Below are positions 24,415 to 36,147 of a stretch of DNA of 64,000 nt, piece by piece. The notes below the pieces were generated by a model. The model made no database searches. It was given only the letters and a program-made list of their open reading frames with translations, and was not told where the DNA came from. The stretch is from Carettochelys insculpta. Its lineage: Eukaryota; Chordata; Testudines; Carettochelyidae. The stretch is taken from contig NC_134150.1 in assembly GCF_033958435.1 (NCBI RefSeq), forward strand, positions 32,917,501 to 32,981,500, in the 5' to 3' direction. Numbering within the stretch: the stretch's first letter is position 1; every line of letters begins with the position of its first letter. The position numbers and the translations under genes were made by a program.

Positions 24415-24505
24415 TATCAGCCTAATAGCTGGAGCCCTCGTTCAATACAATGAACTTGGGAAGGTTTTCTTAATGAAAGAACTGACGTTTTCTGTGCAGC
24501 GGTTG
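24415..24505 (+). repeat. Copy 3 of a local dispersed repeat
   Basis: 'CAGCCTAATAGCTGGAGCCC', 'AACTTGGGAAGGTTTTC' and 'AACTGACGTTTTCTGTGC' parallel copy 2 in the same order and spacing, 545 bp downstream. The family is unknown to me. Confidence 0.65.
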
Positions 24506-25776
24506 CATTCATCAGACCACACAGTGTTCATTACACTACAAAGGCCTGACAATGTGAATTGTTAAGATCATCAGTTAGGTAAACCTGATAGGGGCAAAAG
24601 GTAGTGAAGGAATTAGAGAATTCAGTATTTTAGCAGAATAGTCAAAGCTAGGTTGCTTTGATGACCTTTCACCACCATATTAGAATCTATACTGCATTAA
24701 GTAATGGAGTCCGAAGTTTATGAACTGATTCTGCTAAATATGATCCTTACAGTAAGTTATCAGAATGTTTGCGCATCTTGCTACTGGTTATTATAAACGT
24801 AACATGGAAGCCAATAATATTTAACTTGTTGCCTTTAAATACTGTGGAAGTTATTGAAAAATGGACACTTTCTTTCAGTGAGGGCTAATTAGACTCTTAA
24901 AACCATCCTGGTTTGTGGTGCTCATTTGGAAAGGTGCCACATACAGGGTTTGATTTCTTCTGAGAGACGCTGAGCTCTGAGCCATTGGGAAATGGGAAAA
25001 CCAGACATACTGATTGGCAAGGTCAGAGCTGGAAGGCCCTGTGCTGACTAAGGAAAAGGCGTATTAATTCAGCGGGGATTTGTATCTACTCTGTCCCCTG
25101 CTTACCTAATAAGAGCATTGTTACAGTGTAAATCTCCCCTTTCAATCACTAATCTCTCTATGAAACAAAGTAAAGATAAAAGTTCTCATAAAATTTTCCT
25201 AACATCCAGTATGTTATGACCCTTGGCTGCTCTGTGAAACAACACATTGAATCCAAACATATTCTAGGTTCACAAGCAGAACATTTGTTAAAACAGACTC
25301 CCAAATGGGCTTAGTAATATCTGTCTTACCAATAGGTCAGACATGTTGTTGTTCTACACCATAGACACTCATAATTGTAGAGTGGGAGTCACAGTTTCAC
25401 TGCCACTTTAGTGTGCTGTTACTTTCTCACTAAAGAGTGGGAAGAAGCACCCTTCCAAGTACAGCAAGATACAGCCCTGTCAAGTACACTCCTCATGAAG
25501 CTGGCTTACCTACATTTCTGGGAGAGGATTACCACCTGGGCTGGTCCTGTGACCATACTGCCACGCTAAAGTGTTGTACCGGCAATGCTTTAAACTTAAA
25601 AATGTAGACACAGCTTATGAATCTGTACCTCATCATCCCTTGAACCTCACCTTATTTTTCAGAGTTTCCTTAATTACATTTTAAAATATAAATAAATAAT
25701 GGTGTCTGCAGCTACTTATCCTACTCCCCCTCCCCTCGGAGGACAGGGAGTGATTATCAAGCTAGGATAGAAACAC

Positions 25777-26211
25777 ACAGGTTACGTCTACACTACAGAG
25801 ATGTTTCGAAGAAGCTCTTCTGGAAGATCTCTGCCAAAAGAACGTCTTTTGAAAGAGTGTGTCCACACACAAGAGAGTGATCTGATCTTTCAAAAGAGAG
25901 TGTCCACACAGCCCCCCGCTCTTTCAAAGGAACAGGCCAGAGATTGAAAAATCAGGCCCCATGAAGACTGCTCTTTCATAAAAAGGGCCTGTAGGGCACC
26001 TACACTTGTTTTCTTTTGAAAGAAACTTTCAAAAGTGGGCATTCTTCCTGAAATGGGAAAGGAAGAGCAATTTTGAAAGGCGCACTGCATTCTTTCAATT
26101 TACTTTTGAAAGAATGCTTTCTGTGTGTAGACACTCCTTGGTATCTTTCGAAAGAGCTCCTTTCTTTCAAAAAATCTTTCAAAAGAACTTGCTAGTGTAG
26201 ACGCAGCCATA
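25777..26211. mobile_element. Foldback MITE (about 429 bp), CTTTCAAAAG-rich
   Basis: The body at 25780-26208 starts GGTTACGTCTACACTAC and ends TAGTGTAGACGCAGCC. Flanks are ACA and ATA, a possible 3-bp duplication with one transition. The interior is a run of TTTGAAAGA / TCTTTCAAA motifs in both orientations, with an inner 'GTGTCCACACA' pair. Open frames on both strands are palindrome by-products. No transposase. Confidence 0.75.
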
Positions 26212-26447
26212 ATGTCAGGCCTGTTTTGAATGCCAGGACTTGCCAATGGTCTGGTGCAGTCCATCATGCCCCTCTGGTCCTCTGTCCCCAAGTAGAATCT
26301 GTGGCACCCACTGCCAATTGTTACAGTCCTCTTTACACCATCGCCACAGGTTGTAAAGAAGAAAAAGACATTGGTAAGGAAGAATCTGTTACATTGGGGA
26401 TGACAGTGTGTTTTGTGGCTGGCATGAACTTGTTTGCAAGGGGTTTC

Positions 26448-26881
26448 TTAGGCTGCTTCTACACTTGCCCCTCCCATCGGAGGTGGCATGGTATGGGGCA
26501 ATTGGAAGCAGGCTAATGAGGCGCTAACGTGCGTATTCAGCACCTCATTAGCATAATGGCGGCAGCACATATTTCCAAGTGGAGACTTTGAGCTGCAGCT
26601 TGACAGTGTAGATGCAGCTTCAAAATAAGCACTCCACTTTGATAGTCCCTTACTTCAATCTAGTTTTGTGGGATTAAGGGAATGTAGAAGTGGGGTGCTT
26701 ATTTCAAAGCTTCCGCCATGTGTCAATAATGCAGTTCAAAATCTGCACTTGGAAATTTGCACAGCCACCATTATGGTAAAGAGGTGCTGAATATTCACGT
26801 TAGCATCTCATTAGTCTGTTTCGAATTGCCTCATTACCATGCCATCTCTGACGGGAGGGGGTAAGTGTAGAAGCAGTCTTA
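26448..26881. mobile_element. Foldback MITE (428 bp) with TTA target duplication
   Basis: The body at 26451-26878 starts GGCTGCTTCTACACTTGCCC and ends GGGTAAGTGTAGAAGCAGTC, flanked by TTA at 26448-26450 and 26879-26881. The arms pair almost end to end. The CTAATGAGGCGCT...CACCTCATTAG core at 26513-26551 is mirrored near 26775-26815. A TTA duplication plus long inverted repeats supports a PIF/Harbinger-type MITE. Only 240 bp separate it from the element at 25780. Confidence 0.85.
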
Positions 26882-28648
26882 GTTACAGAATCCTTTGCCT
26901 GAAGCTAACATAAAATTATGAAAGAGGAGTCTTCTTTAGCCGAAGTTACATATGTTAATGTCTTCTCAGTTATACCAGTTCTTACTTGGGCTGGTCACTC
27001 TGAACTAGTGTGGCACTGACCCTCACATTCTTAATCAAGTCTTCTCAAGAGGAAAAAAATATATATAGCCCTTGACTTCAACTGAAAGGATCATACACTT
27101 TTAAAAATATTTTGTGAGGTTTCAACAGTACAGTCCTGCTGTGCTGCAATGGCCAGTTGAGCCCATGCTAAGCAGGTGGCTTTAACTCCATCCCTGCTCA
27201 CCTCTTTAGCCAACCAGATGCCTGGACGCTTTGAGAAGAAAGTTCAGCAGAAGGGAAGCTCCTTAAGCTTCACCCTGGCTAGCTTGACAGAGACATCTTG
27301 TCACCATTACCTACCCCCATTTCTCTCTGGAGAAAGAGAGAGAGCTGGTCTCTGCTATGAGCTTAGGTTGATACATTCAGCACTAAGTCAAATTGGTAAT
27401 GAGTGTGTCTAAACTGTCCCATCCTTCCTATCAACTAAAGGTCTTTTGAAGTTGACCCTTGTATTCCACCTTAACCAGTGAAGTAAGTCTGAGGCAACAT
27501 TCACGCCTCACATTAGGGTCAGTGTTAACACGGAGTATTGTAATTTGGAGTTACTGGCCTCCCATGGTCAGCACTTTGAACTCCAGTGCTCTGCAGCCCG
27601 GTGAGCAGGAAAAGCCATTGGAACTTTGGCATTTCCCATTGGAGCAGTGTGGAGTGCTCATCAGCACAACTGAGTATGCATGACCAGGGTCATAAATCCC
27701 TCCAACATGGAGCTTTCAGGAGACAAAGACCTGATTGCTGTCTGGGAGGGAAGGAAAGGGTCTGTGCAGGCAAAGCTCTGAATTAGCCAAAGCAATGCTG
27801 ATATTGATGTCAATATTGTACAGGGTATGGTGGATAAGGGTTTCCCAGGGACACACCACAATGCTTCTTGAAAGTAAAAATGCTTAGATAAGCATACCAC
27901 AGGAAAAGGCTGATTCTGAGCCACAGACACTGGAGGCTGAAAACCAGCACCCATAACTACATGCAAAATTGTATATGTTAAATTGAATGCTCCAAGTTGA
28001 ATTAAATAAAATCGACCTACTTTTTTTATTTAGTATTTTAATTGGTTTATTTTATAATCATTTGCAAAAATAAGAAATTTAGCAATTTTGCAGTAATAGT
28101 CTGACATTTTCATAATTTCATGTCTAATTTCGTAAGCAAGTCGTTTTTATGTGAGGTGAAACTTTGGGATATGCAGGACAAAACTTGAGCATATCAGACT
28201 CCTGTAAAAGGGGTACCATAGCGTGGAAAAGTTGAGAATTACTGATTTAAAATATCTACATGAAAAATAAATTTCTCTTGGGTTTAGGACTATAGTTTTC
28301 CTATAAAATATATTTAAAATAATAATGTGACGTTCCAAAACTTCACTTCATTAATATTTATAAAAAGGCTTCAAAAAATAAGGTCCTAATATGGTAGGTG
28401 ATATGCAGATTTTGTGCTCTTGGAAGCAGAGAACATGGGGACAGGGTTTGGTTCTCAGGAGCTTATATGCTATTTTGTTAGTGTAAAGATGATAGAAATC
28501 CATTCAGTCCTTCCTCTCCCCACTCCTGGCACTTTGGACAATGGAATGCTTCATCTGCTCTTGTAGAAGTGCCATAGCATTCCTTCTTTGGACACCCTCC
28601 CCAAACCCTGGCATGGAGTGTGGGCCTGGAATAGAAATTGGGAGCAAG
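26882..28648. other. Unassigned sequence
   Basis: No gene recognised. A moderately GC-rich patch at about 27440-27790 may be a decayed element, but I found no ends. Confidence 0.4.
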
Positions 28649-28790
28649 TGGAGAGGGATAGCTCAGTGGTTTGAGCATTGGGCTCATAAACCCCGGGTTG
28701 TGAGCTCAGTTCTTGAGGGGGCCATTTAGGGGCCAGGGCAAATAGATGAAGAAAAAAAACCTGACAGGGATGGTATAAGATGACAATGGG
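28649..28790 (+). mobile_element. tRNA-derived SINE, cryptodiran turtle type (Cry I-like)
   Basis: 'GATAGCTCAGTGGTTTGAGC' (A box TAGCTCAGTGG at 28659-28669) and 'GGGTTGTGAGCTCAGTTC' (B box at about 28702-28712) form a Pol III promoter derived from a tRNA. The following 'TTGAGGGGGCCATTTAGGGG' and 'CCTGACAGGGATGGTAT' match the body and CR1-like tail of the tortoise Pol III SINE found in Cryptodira. The copy has several substitutions in the B box and lacks the full CR1-type 3' end. This is the best single taxonomic marker in the window. Confidence 0.85.
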
Positions 28791-31700
28791 GTATTATTTG
28801 AGCAAACTTTGCTCTATCTCTTCTCTCCTTTCTATTGCCCCCACATCGGCCACAAGAACTTGAATGCACATTACAGCAGCCATGACTCTAGTCTAATGGA
28901 TGTTGGTTGTCATATGAACAATGCAAATTAAAAAAGTGTCTTATAGCTGATGAGACAACTGAGCATCAAACCTTGTGTCTGTATTTTCTCTGCAAGGTGT
29001 CATGAGCACTGTAGAGGTCTATGTAAATTTTAAACATAAATAATGTTTCTTATATCATTAATCATTTAGTGCAAATAGTTGGCTCCCTGTCCATCCGGAA
29101 ATCTCGTGTGATAAGAGGCTATAATACTGTAGCACTGAGGAGAGATCAATAGTAGAACTAAATGTAATTTTAAATGACCAAAAAGCCTTACACTGTTTAG
29201 GTCATCCCTACCAGAATAATCGCATGCTTTCCCTCTACCATACTCCCCCAGTCGTAATCACTAGAGGAGCACTAGCTGGTGCTCCATTGATAAGTCAGAT
29301 TAGAAAGGACCCTTGACTTTGTGATATACATCAGGGAAAACAGAGACTTCATTTATTGGCCTTGAGGATTTATTGTGAAAACTCGTCTCTTTGCACATTC
29401 ATTTGAGCTGACTAAGATTTTGGTGGGATGAGGATTTTTCTCTGGGTTGATTAGGATTTTGTGTGAGGGCGGGTAGGGAAATTTCAGGTTTGTGGACTGG
29501 CACCTTTGGTGTGGAGTCAAGTTATTATTGTTATTACTGCATTTTTTCCTTCTGAGCTGCAATGCATTTTAATTATCTGTCAAGGTAGCCTAGAACGTAG
29601 AATGGATGCCTTTTTTAATCTGGGGATGCTGAAATCAAAATAAACAAGGCCATGACTGATACAAAGTAGAAGTAAGGCTAACTGGTAGCACACCAGGTGG
29701 CAAGAAGGAAGGAACTCTGTCATATATTATAGTTCTGCTGTATTCATTTCACTCTATCAGTCCTCTAGTTCTAAAGTAATTCAAATAACCTAGTAATTAT
29801 ACTAAGTAATATAGAATTCCAAAGATACTTAACAAAAAGTTTTGTGGTGCTCTTCACCACAGCCAAGATTTTTAAATTATTGCTCAAATATTGGTACTTC
29901 ACTGAGCTTTTATCAGGTTGCTAAGATTTGAGGGGAAAAGAGGCATTTTTAAAGTCTCTCTCCAACCTCATAAGAGAGATGAACATAAATAAAAAACCTT
30001 TACAAAAGTTGGACATCTCATAGAACATAAATAAAACTCCTTCACATAAATACAGACAGGTGACGTGTCTCTTAACATTGCAGATATTGTTACAAAATAT
30101 GATGAGCAGAAATATATTACTTGCAGATGACGAGATGCCTGTAGTTCTGGGGCAGAAGCAAAGAATTATAGGAAGAGTTAATATCTTGGGGAGAGGGGAA
30201 GGTGTAGGGTAGGTTGAAACAGAGGTTTGGCCTCATCATATTTGTTAAATCATCTGTAATTGAATAGTTTGCACTGGCATAACCCAATTTTGTCCCTCTC
30301 AAACTGAAAATTTACTCAAGGAAAATGGGTTTTGTAGAATTTAAAAAGCAACAAAAAATTTCACTAAATACCATTAAGTGGCCTCAAGTCCCGCGTTTCG
30401 GTGTTCATCATTTGTACCGATTATAGTGTGACAGCTCTTGAGTTTCCACTGATAACAGCCATCTGACTTGATCTGAGTTCAATGGATTTTCACTAAAATA
30501 GAATCATCGCCTTTGTGATGGATAGAAAAAGTAAAGCAATACATCCTGATAAATGCTTTGGCTTTTTTTCCCCTTCCTTTACTGTGACCTTGTACAATCT
30601 ATACGTGAGCAAAGCTGAGCCCTGGCCACTGCTGCAACGCATCAGGACTTTGAAATTTAAGTAGCTCTGAAACCCATCAATGGGGTGAAGGGAGAATGGC
30701 CTGAGAAAGCAATGGATCATGCTTAGAGGACTCGCAGGGAAACAGGGTAAGCTGAAGGTCAATACGCAGACATGTCCTGAAGGAACGGCTCAGACACTCA
30801 TTCACATTCACATCTCAAAGCCACTGCTGCTCTAGCACGGTGAGGAGAGATCAGTAGGAGAGTAAAATAAAACATGAATTTCAGAGCATATAATTTCTTC
30901 TCAGAAGCCAATGGCACAAAGGTACAGTATAAAATAGCTGTTACCTCTAGTGGAGTTGCAGAGCCCTAATCATCCAGTCTGAGTTGCAGGGAGCATAACG
31001 CAGCATAATCACTTTGAGAACAACTGCAGGGTAATAGATACAAAGTTTATAAGCCCTGATAATTGTGAGAATCTTTTAACATTTTTAATATGCCAGTGAT
31101 TGTATGTAATAGTGTATTCAGCGTGGAAGGTAAGTGAACTAAATTCAAAAGGGCACTGTCTGAATCTATGCACATACAAACAAAGGCTTTTTCACTTTGT
31201 AAATGAGACTGTGTACGAATTGGTATAATTATAAACTAGAATTTGTAATTTCCAGTGAGAGTCTCATTGATTTTGACTTTTTTTAGGTGCACGTTGCCAC
31301 ATATAGATTTGCCCATGTGTAGCGTGTTTTAAATAAATAAATAAAATACATGAAATTAGTACACAAATTTGAACCCCCAGTTACCATGCCTAAAGCAGAA
31401 ATTGCCGAACAAGAGGCTTATTAGCATATTATGTAAATCAGTTATTACTGTTCTCCACTTCCTTTAATTATCCATGTTATTTCAATACAACCCTTTCTTT
31501 GATGTCCCAATTCTATATTTAAATAGTGCAAGATTTCTATCATATCCTCCCATTGAGGTTTGTTCCATGCAAAAAACATGCCAAGAGCAGCTATTTTAGA
31601 TACTACTGGGAAATGTTTAATTGGTTAATCCCATTTGAGTTATGAGGGTGTATTGCCATGCACGGAAAATCAGAAACATGTAAAGTATTGGCTAGGAGAA

Positions 31701-32242
31701 GTTTACTAACACTTGCAAGACTTCCCTTGAAATATATACCTGAAGACATTGCATTTCTTAGATATCCAGTCAGAAATGGTTCAAAGGAAAACCTTTCAAA
31801 CTTCTTTGAAACTTGCTAAGTGACTCATTATAGATATATTTTGAGCCACAATAATGTCATTATTTTTGTTCTTGTATTACAAATGGGGGCTCTCTTTATA
31901 TTTGAACTAACAATAAAGTTACAAAGAGAAGAGAACAATATTTCAACCAACCTCCTCTGCCCTCCTGATACCTTAATAATGATGTATGACTGAGGCAGAA
32001 TTTGCTATTTCAGATAAATGACTGTGTTTCACAGGTTAGCATGTTGTTAATATCTCACAACTGTCTTTGTGTGTTAATCTTGCCCATTATAACATTTGAT
32101 AGGTGCTCATTCGACTTAATTCTGCAAAAATGGGTGCTTTTCAGAGTTTCCAAAATTCTTGTACAACATCCAGCTTCCAGGCTTTAGGCTGCAGAGACTT
32201 GCAAGTATTCTTATCCTTTGTGTTAAGCAATTCATAGTTTAA
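28791..32242. other. Long AT-rich stretch, nothing identified
   Basis: About 3.5 kb without a recognisable repeat family or gene. A (AAAT)n run lies near 31329-31348. Low repeat content, with a few CpG-containing segments near 30385-30430, could reflect constraint, but this cannot be judged from one sequence. Confidence 0.4.
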
Positions 32243-33277
32243 CCTCCTGTAGTGTCCTCGGCCCATGGCAGGTGCCCTTTCTAGGTGGCACGGGCCTCCA
32301 CAGCTTGCCTCCTCAGCATCCGGGCAACCTTGCTCAGGGCAGGCCTGCAGTCAGGAAGCCCAGCCCTCAGTTTGGGGCAAGGCAGCAGGTAAATTGTTTA
32401 GAAGACAAGCCCTTAGTTCAAGGTGGGGCGGTAGATAAGCAGCTAGCCACCTCAACGTGGTGGCTCGGGAGAGGGGGTGGGGGTGGGGGAGATGCAGGCC
32501 CTCCCACTACACTGCATCCTGGTCTGGGGCCCCTAGCGAACACTCTCACCCTGAGTGTGGTGGTGGGGATGCAGGCCACAACACACCACCATGGGGTCAG
32601 GTGGAGCGCCCCCGGGCCACTTCCTACCTCTGCCTCCATTGGTGCTGGTTCTCTGTCAGGCTGTTAAATGAGTCCAGCCTGATGGGTCTCCTCCAGGTCA
32701 GTAGCATCCAGCAGGTCTGGCCAGTTGGGCATCTCAATGTCATTTGGGTAGTCCACCAGGGGCAGGACTGGCTCCTGCAGTGGGCTCCGGGCAGTTGTAG
32801 GCTTCAGTGGTGCGGGCGTCAGGCAGGAATCCAGGACTATATCATGTTTCCCTGGGTCCCCAGGGTAACTGGCTGCAGGCAACCTTTCTGATCCCAGTGG
32901 GGCCTTGAGGGATGGGGCCCGCCACAAGCCCAAGGGCCCTGGTATATCAGGGAAGTCAGGGTACCGGCCCAATGGCAGGCTGGGCTGCAGCTGTCTGAGC
33001 TGGGCTGGGCAGCTGGTGGGCGGCTCTTGCCAGCTCACTGGTCGGCCCCTGGTCCCCCGGCTCTGGCACCCAGGAGCCTGGTCAGACCCTTCTGCCCTGC
33101 TTGGAGGTCAGTCTTTTAATGGGCCTCAAGCCCTGCCCCTGGTCCTTCTGGCCCCATGTGCTGCTCTCTGAGAGGTGGGGAACAGGTGTTCTGACTTCAG
33201 GCCTGCCCACCAAGGTCTTGCAGCAGCCTCCTCTGCCTCCGAGTCAGGGGGAGGCTACTGCACCTCGCTACACCTCC
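32243..33277. mobile_element. Solo LTR (1025 bp) with perfect 5-bp target duplication
   Basis: The LTR body at 32248-33272 starts TGTAGTG and ends CGCTACA, giving TG...CA termini within a TGTAG/CTACA inverted repeat. CCTCC lies immediately outside on both sides (32243-32247 and 33273-33277). It is GC-rich in an AT-rich background, with sharp composition edges at exactly these points. No internal retroviral or gypsy coding sequence is adjacent, so this is a solo LTR left by recombination. A 5-bp duplication fits Ty3/gypsy elements and some endogenous retroviruses. Orientation is uncertain; an ATTAAAAG TATA-like motif on the minus strand near 33112 slightly favours minus. Open frames inside (up to 144 codons) are not supported as genes. 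Confidence 0.8.
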
Positions 33278-34606
33278 CTTTTTGTTTTTGTTTAATATTT
33301 TTAATATTTGTTGCAAAGAGTGAAGATTTAGTGAAAAGCTAAGTATCACTGGATTAGCTGGAAAGACTCTCTATTTGATTTGATGATGAAGACAAGTGCA
33401 AGATACAACAGTTGAGAGAGGCCATTGTGCGAGATGGATCAAATGTAGAATGCTTCAACATTTTCAGGGGGATAAATGAAAACAAATAAAATAGCAGCCA
33501 TGTTTTTAAGTCTATTTGTGAAACGTAGCAAAAGGCACCAGTTGTAGTTAATACATAATCCTAATTTCCACTTTTGATGAAAATTGGCAACTAATGTTAT
33601 AATGGCACAATTGTTAGGAAATATCTAAAAATACAGCAGTGCAATAGGAATTGCCAGAGTGAGTTCTTTAATGAATTAAATAAGTTAAAAAAAGGAATAG
33701 TTCATTGATTATATTTATTTATTTTTCTTTTTAATCATCCCTGTGTTCTTCTTGTGAGCGAAGTGATTTTTTGTGGGCTTTTTCTCAAACGAGGGTTCTG
33801 ATTGTCTAAATAATAGTATTAGGTTATAAGATTTCTCAGATTTGCAGTTCTTGTAAACACATCTCCCTCTTGCAGAAATAGGTTAACTTATTAAAAAGTC
33901 TCCCCCAGAAGTGTGGATTGCAGCGTTTCCATCACTGGGAAGTACATTGTTCCAATTCTGAAATTATACAGTCTAAAATCATCATCATGTATTTTCATCA
34001 GGATGAAATATCGGGAGCTCTGCTTAGTGCAAGGTTTTATTAATGATGTGCTGTCAGAAGCTGGATGCTCTGCATATTTGCATATTAAACAGCTGAGTGA
34101 AGAAACATTCCTTTTATTGCTGCAGGGAATAAATCAGTTTAAAGCAAGTTCTCATCATTTATACTCCTTTCAGCTAAGTCTTCTTTTATTGAAATAAATT
34201 GTTGAAGTGCTTTGCTCATTCTTTGAATACTGATGAAATTTACCTTGATAGGGCTTCAGGAAAAATATTTTCTTAAAGGTGCAGTGTTGTTCTTCATCTA
34301 AATAGAACTTTCAGAAATTATCTACAAGATAATTTGTGAATGTCAGGAAAAATGAGAACTCTTCTAAACCATACAATATTTTTAAATTTTGTTGTATTTC
34401 TTTGTAGTTTTCTCTAAACAGAAAAATCTACCTGATATCAACCTCCATGAGAAGTACAATGCTTCTATTTTGATTTTATATACTGATTGCTGTTTCAGTA
34501 AAAGAGCCTTCTTATTAGGACATATTTATTTGCATTCCAGGATTAAAATAAACTTATGTTGTTTGATGGTGACCATGTGAGTTAAGAAGTCTATTGGCTA
34601 GAAGCA
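33278..34606. other. AT-rich sequence, possible conserved non-coding segment
   Basis: No named repeat. The part at about 33990-34195 has few low-complexity tracts and contains an octamer motif ATTTGCAT (near 34076). It reads like unique, possibly constrained sequence. This is an impression only. Confidence 0.3.
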
Positions 34607-34725
34607 GTGCTTTTTTTGTGCCAGTACTTGCTGTGGGGACAGGGCGGGGAGCTGACCGAGTACTGGCACCTCTTTTATTTTATTGTATGTTTTTACAAAA
34701 AAGGTACTAGCTAGAAAAAGTCTGT
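34607..34725. mobile_element. hAT-like MITE fragment
   Basis: 'CAGTGCTTTTTTTGTGCCAG' opens the segment; 'GAGTACTGGCACCTCTTTT' and 'AAAAAAGGTACTAGCTAGAA' form the opposing part. CAGTGCTT termini with a GCCAGTACT / AGTACTGGC pair are typical of a hAT MITE common in turtles. The same motifs recur at 47207. Ends and duplication were not resolved. Confidence 0.5.
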
Positions 34726-35957
34726 AACAAAGAGGAAAAATGTTTGCAGTTTGTTATTGCTTTGTCATTCTGTGTGAAATGAAGCACGGTAATGCCATGA
34801 GACCCTGGATTCCCCAAATTTATGTAAATAAATAATTTTGAGATCACAGTAGGTTTAAAAGATGACCAAAAAAAAAAAGATTTAGTTGAAAGTCATTTTC
34901 CAGGCAAGGTTGAGAAGAAAGCAAAAGATAAAAAGTCACTGATAATTAAGTTAAAGGATTATACATAGCCGGACAAAGATTTTGCTGGAGAGTTTAATTG
35001 AAATAGTTTTTCAGGTTACGTGCTACATAGTCACATTCTTGATATGTGTTGATTTCAGGAACGGAGGACTCTTCCAATAGCAACACCTGTTGTATACTCC
35101 TCATTTCTCCCCTTCTTTCTTTAGTGCTTCACTGGTGAGGAGCAAACTGGTACCATTGCCATCTCAGTTTCTTTCAAGTGCCCCATAGCATTAGTTGGTG
35201 AATCCCCTTAGATCTGTTTTTCTCTGTGGTTAGTTTTTTACCATAAAAAATATTGGATCTGTTGGCAGTTAATACAATTAGCTTGTAACTAGTGATAGTA
35301 ATTGAATGTTAGGTAGTTAATATAGGTAGTATAGTTCTTGTCAAATATGTTTAAACTAAGATCAGGTATAAGTAACATGAGCATGATGTTGCATAATTAA
35401 CAAGCTCAGCATCAAAAAAGTGTGTTGTGTCTGATGGTCTTTTCTTCTTTGGATATACATGATTGGTGTTTGAAATGCTTTGGTGAAAATTACTCCCTGG
35501 GTGCTGACAAATGTTCACCCCCTGATTCAGGAAGGAAAGGTAAAATAGATGTCAGCTCCTTAATTTGAAGGGGCATTAGCAGCTAAGTCTAAGACTACTT
35601 CTGGATCTGAAAAGTAAACAGGAGTCATAACATGAGCTTCAGCTTCAATGCCAGGTTGTAGTTCTGAGTTAGCTGACGTTCAGATGGGCAGATCCCCAGA
35701 TCTGACTCCAACTCTGGTGTAGCCTACTCAAGGTTTGGATCTGGACAAACATCATGAGGATTCATCAAATGTGCTGAAACATCTCAAATACTTCTGAAGA
35801 GCAGTAAAGTTAAACATGTCTCCAGCAGCTCATTTGATCACTTGTGTAGTATGAAACCGAAACTGGAAGACGGGAAATCACATGGTGTATTCGAATCTAT
35901 GGACCTGAGTTTGAGATTTGCGGACCTGTTGTCAAAGAAATAGTGGCACCTCATTGA
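34726..35957. other. Unassigned sequence
   Basis: Nothing recognised with confidence. The part at about 35100-35900 is slightly less AT-rich and may hold a decayed repeat. Confidence 0.35.
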
Positions 35958-36147
35958 GACAGGCCTTTCAAAAGGCCCCCATCTACATGAACAGCGTGCA
36001 TTCTGAAAGTGGTACTTTCGAATTGCTCACAGCCACCATTACGCTAATGAGGTGCTGCATATTCATGTCAGTGCCTCATTAGCATCTTCCAAAGTGCCTC
36101 ATTAACATGCCCCTTTTGAAAGGGAGGGTCCATTGTAGACACGGCCC
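35958..36147. mobile_element. Partial foldback MITE, one end preserved
   Basis: The right end, 'CATTGTAGACACGGCC' at about 36131-36146, matches the GTGTAGAC...GGCC termini of the other foldbacks. The CTAATGAGGTGCTG...CTCATTAG core is present at 36054-36082. The left side keeps CTTTCAAAAGG but lacks a clean terminus, so this copy is truncated or rearranged. Non-coding. Confidence 0.7.

Larger units (their letters stand above)
22817..25776. other. AT-rich sequence with two copies of a local repeat
   Basis: Apart from the two repeat copies annotated at 23870 and 24415, nothing is recognised. The 99-codon frame at 23938-24237 begins inside one repeat copy and looks like chance. Confidence 0.4.

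Noticed and set aside
28649..28720. Functional tRNA gene
   Set aside because: The A and B boxes are present but the cloverleaf cannot be closed and the sequence continues into a SINE body.
32272..33171. Several overlapping frames of 88-144 codons
   Set aside because: All fall within the solo LTR, where high GC reduces stop codons on every frame; no gag, pol or env similarity is visible.
35963..36147. Complete foldback MITE with both ends
   Set aside because: Only the right terminus is clear; no matching left terminus or target duplication was found, so it is listed as partial.
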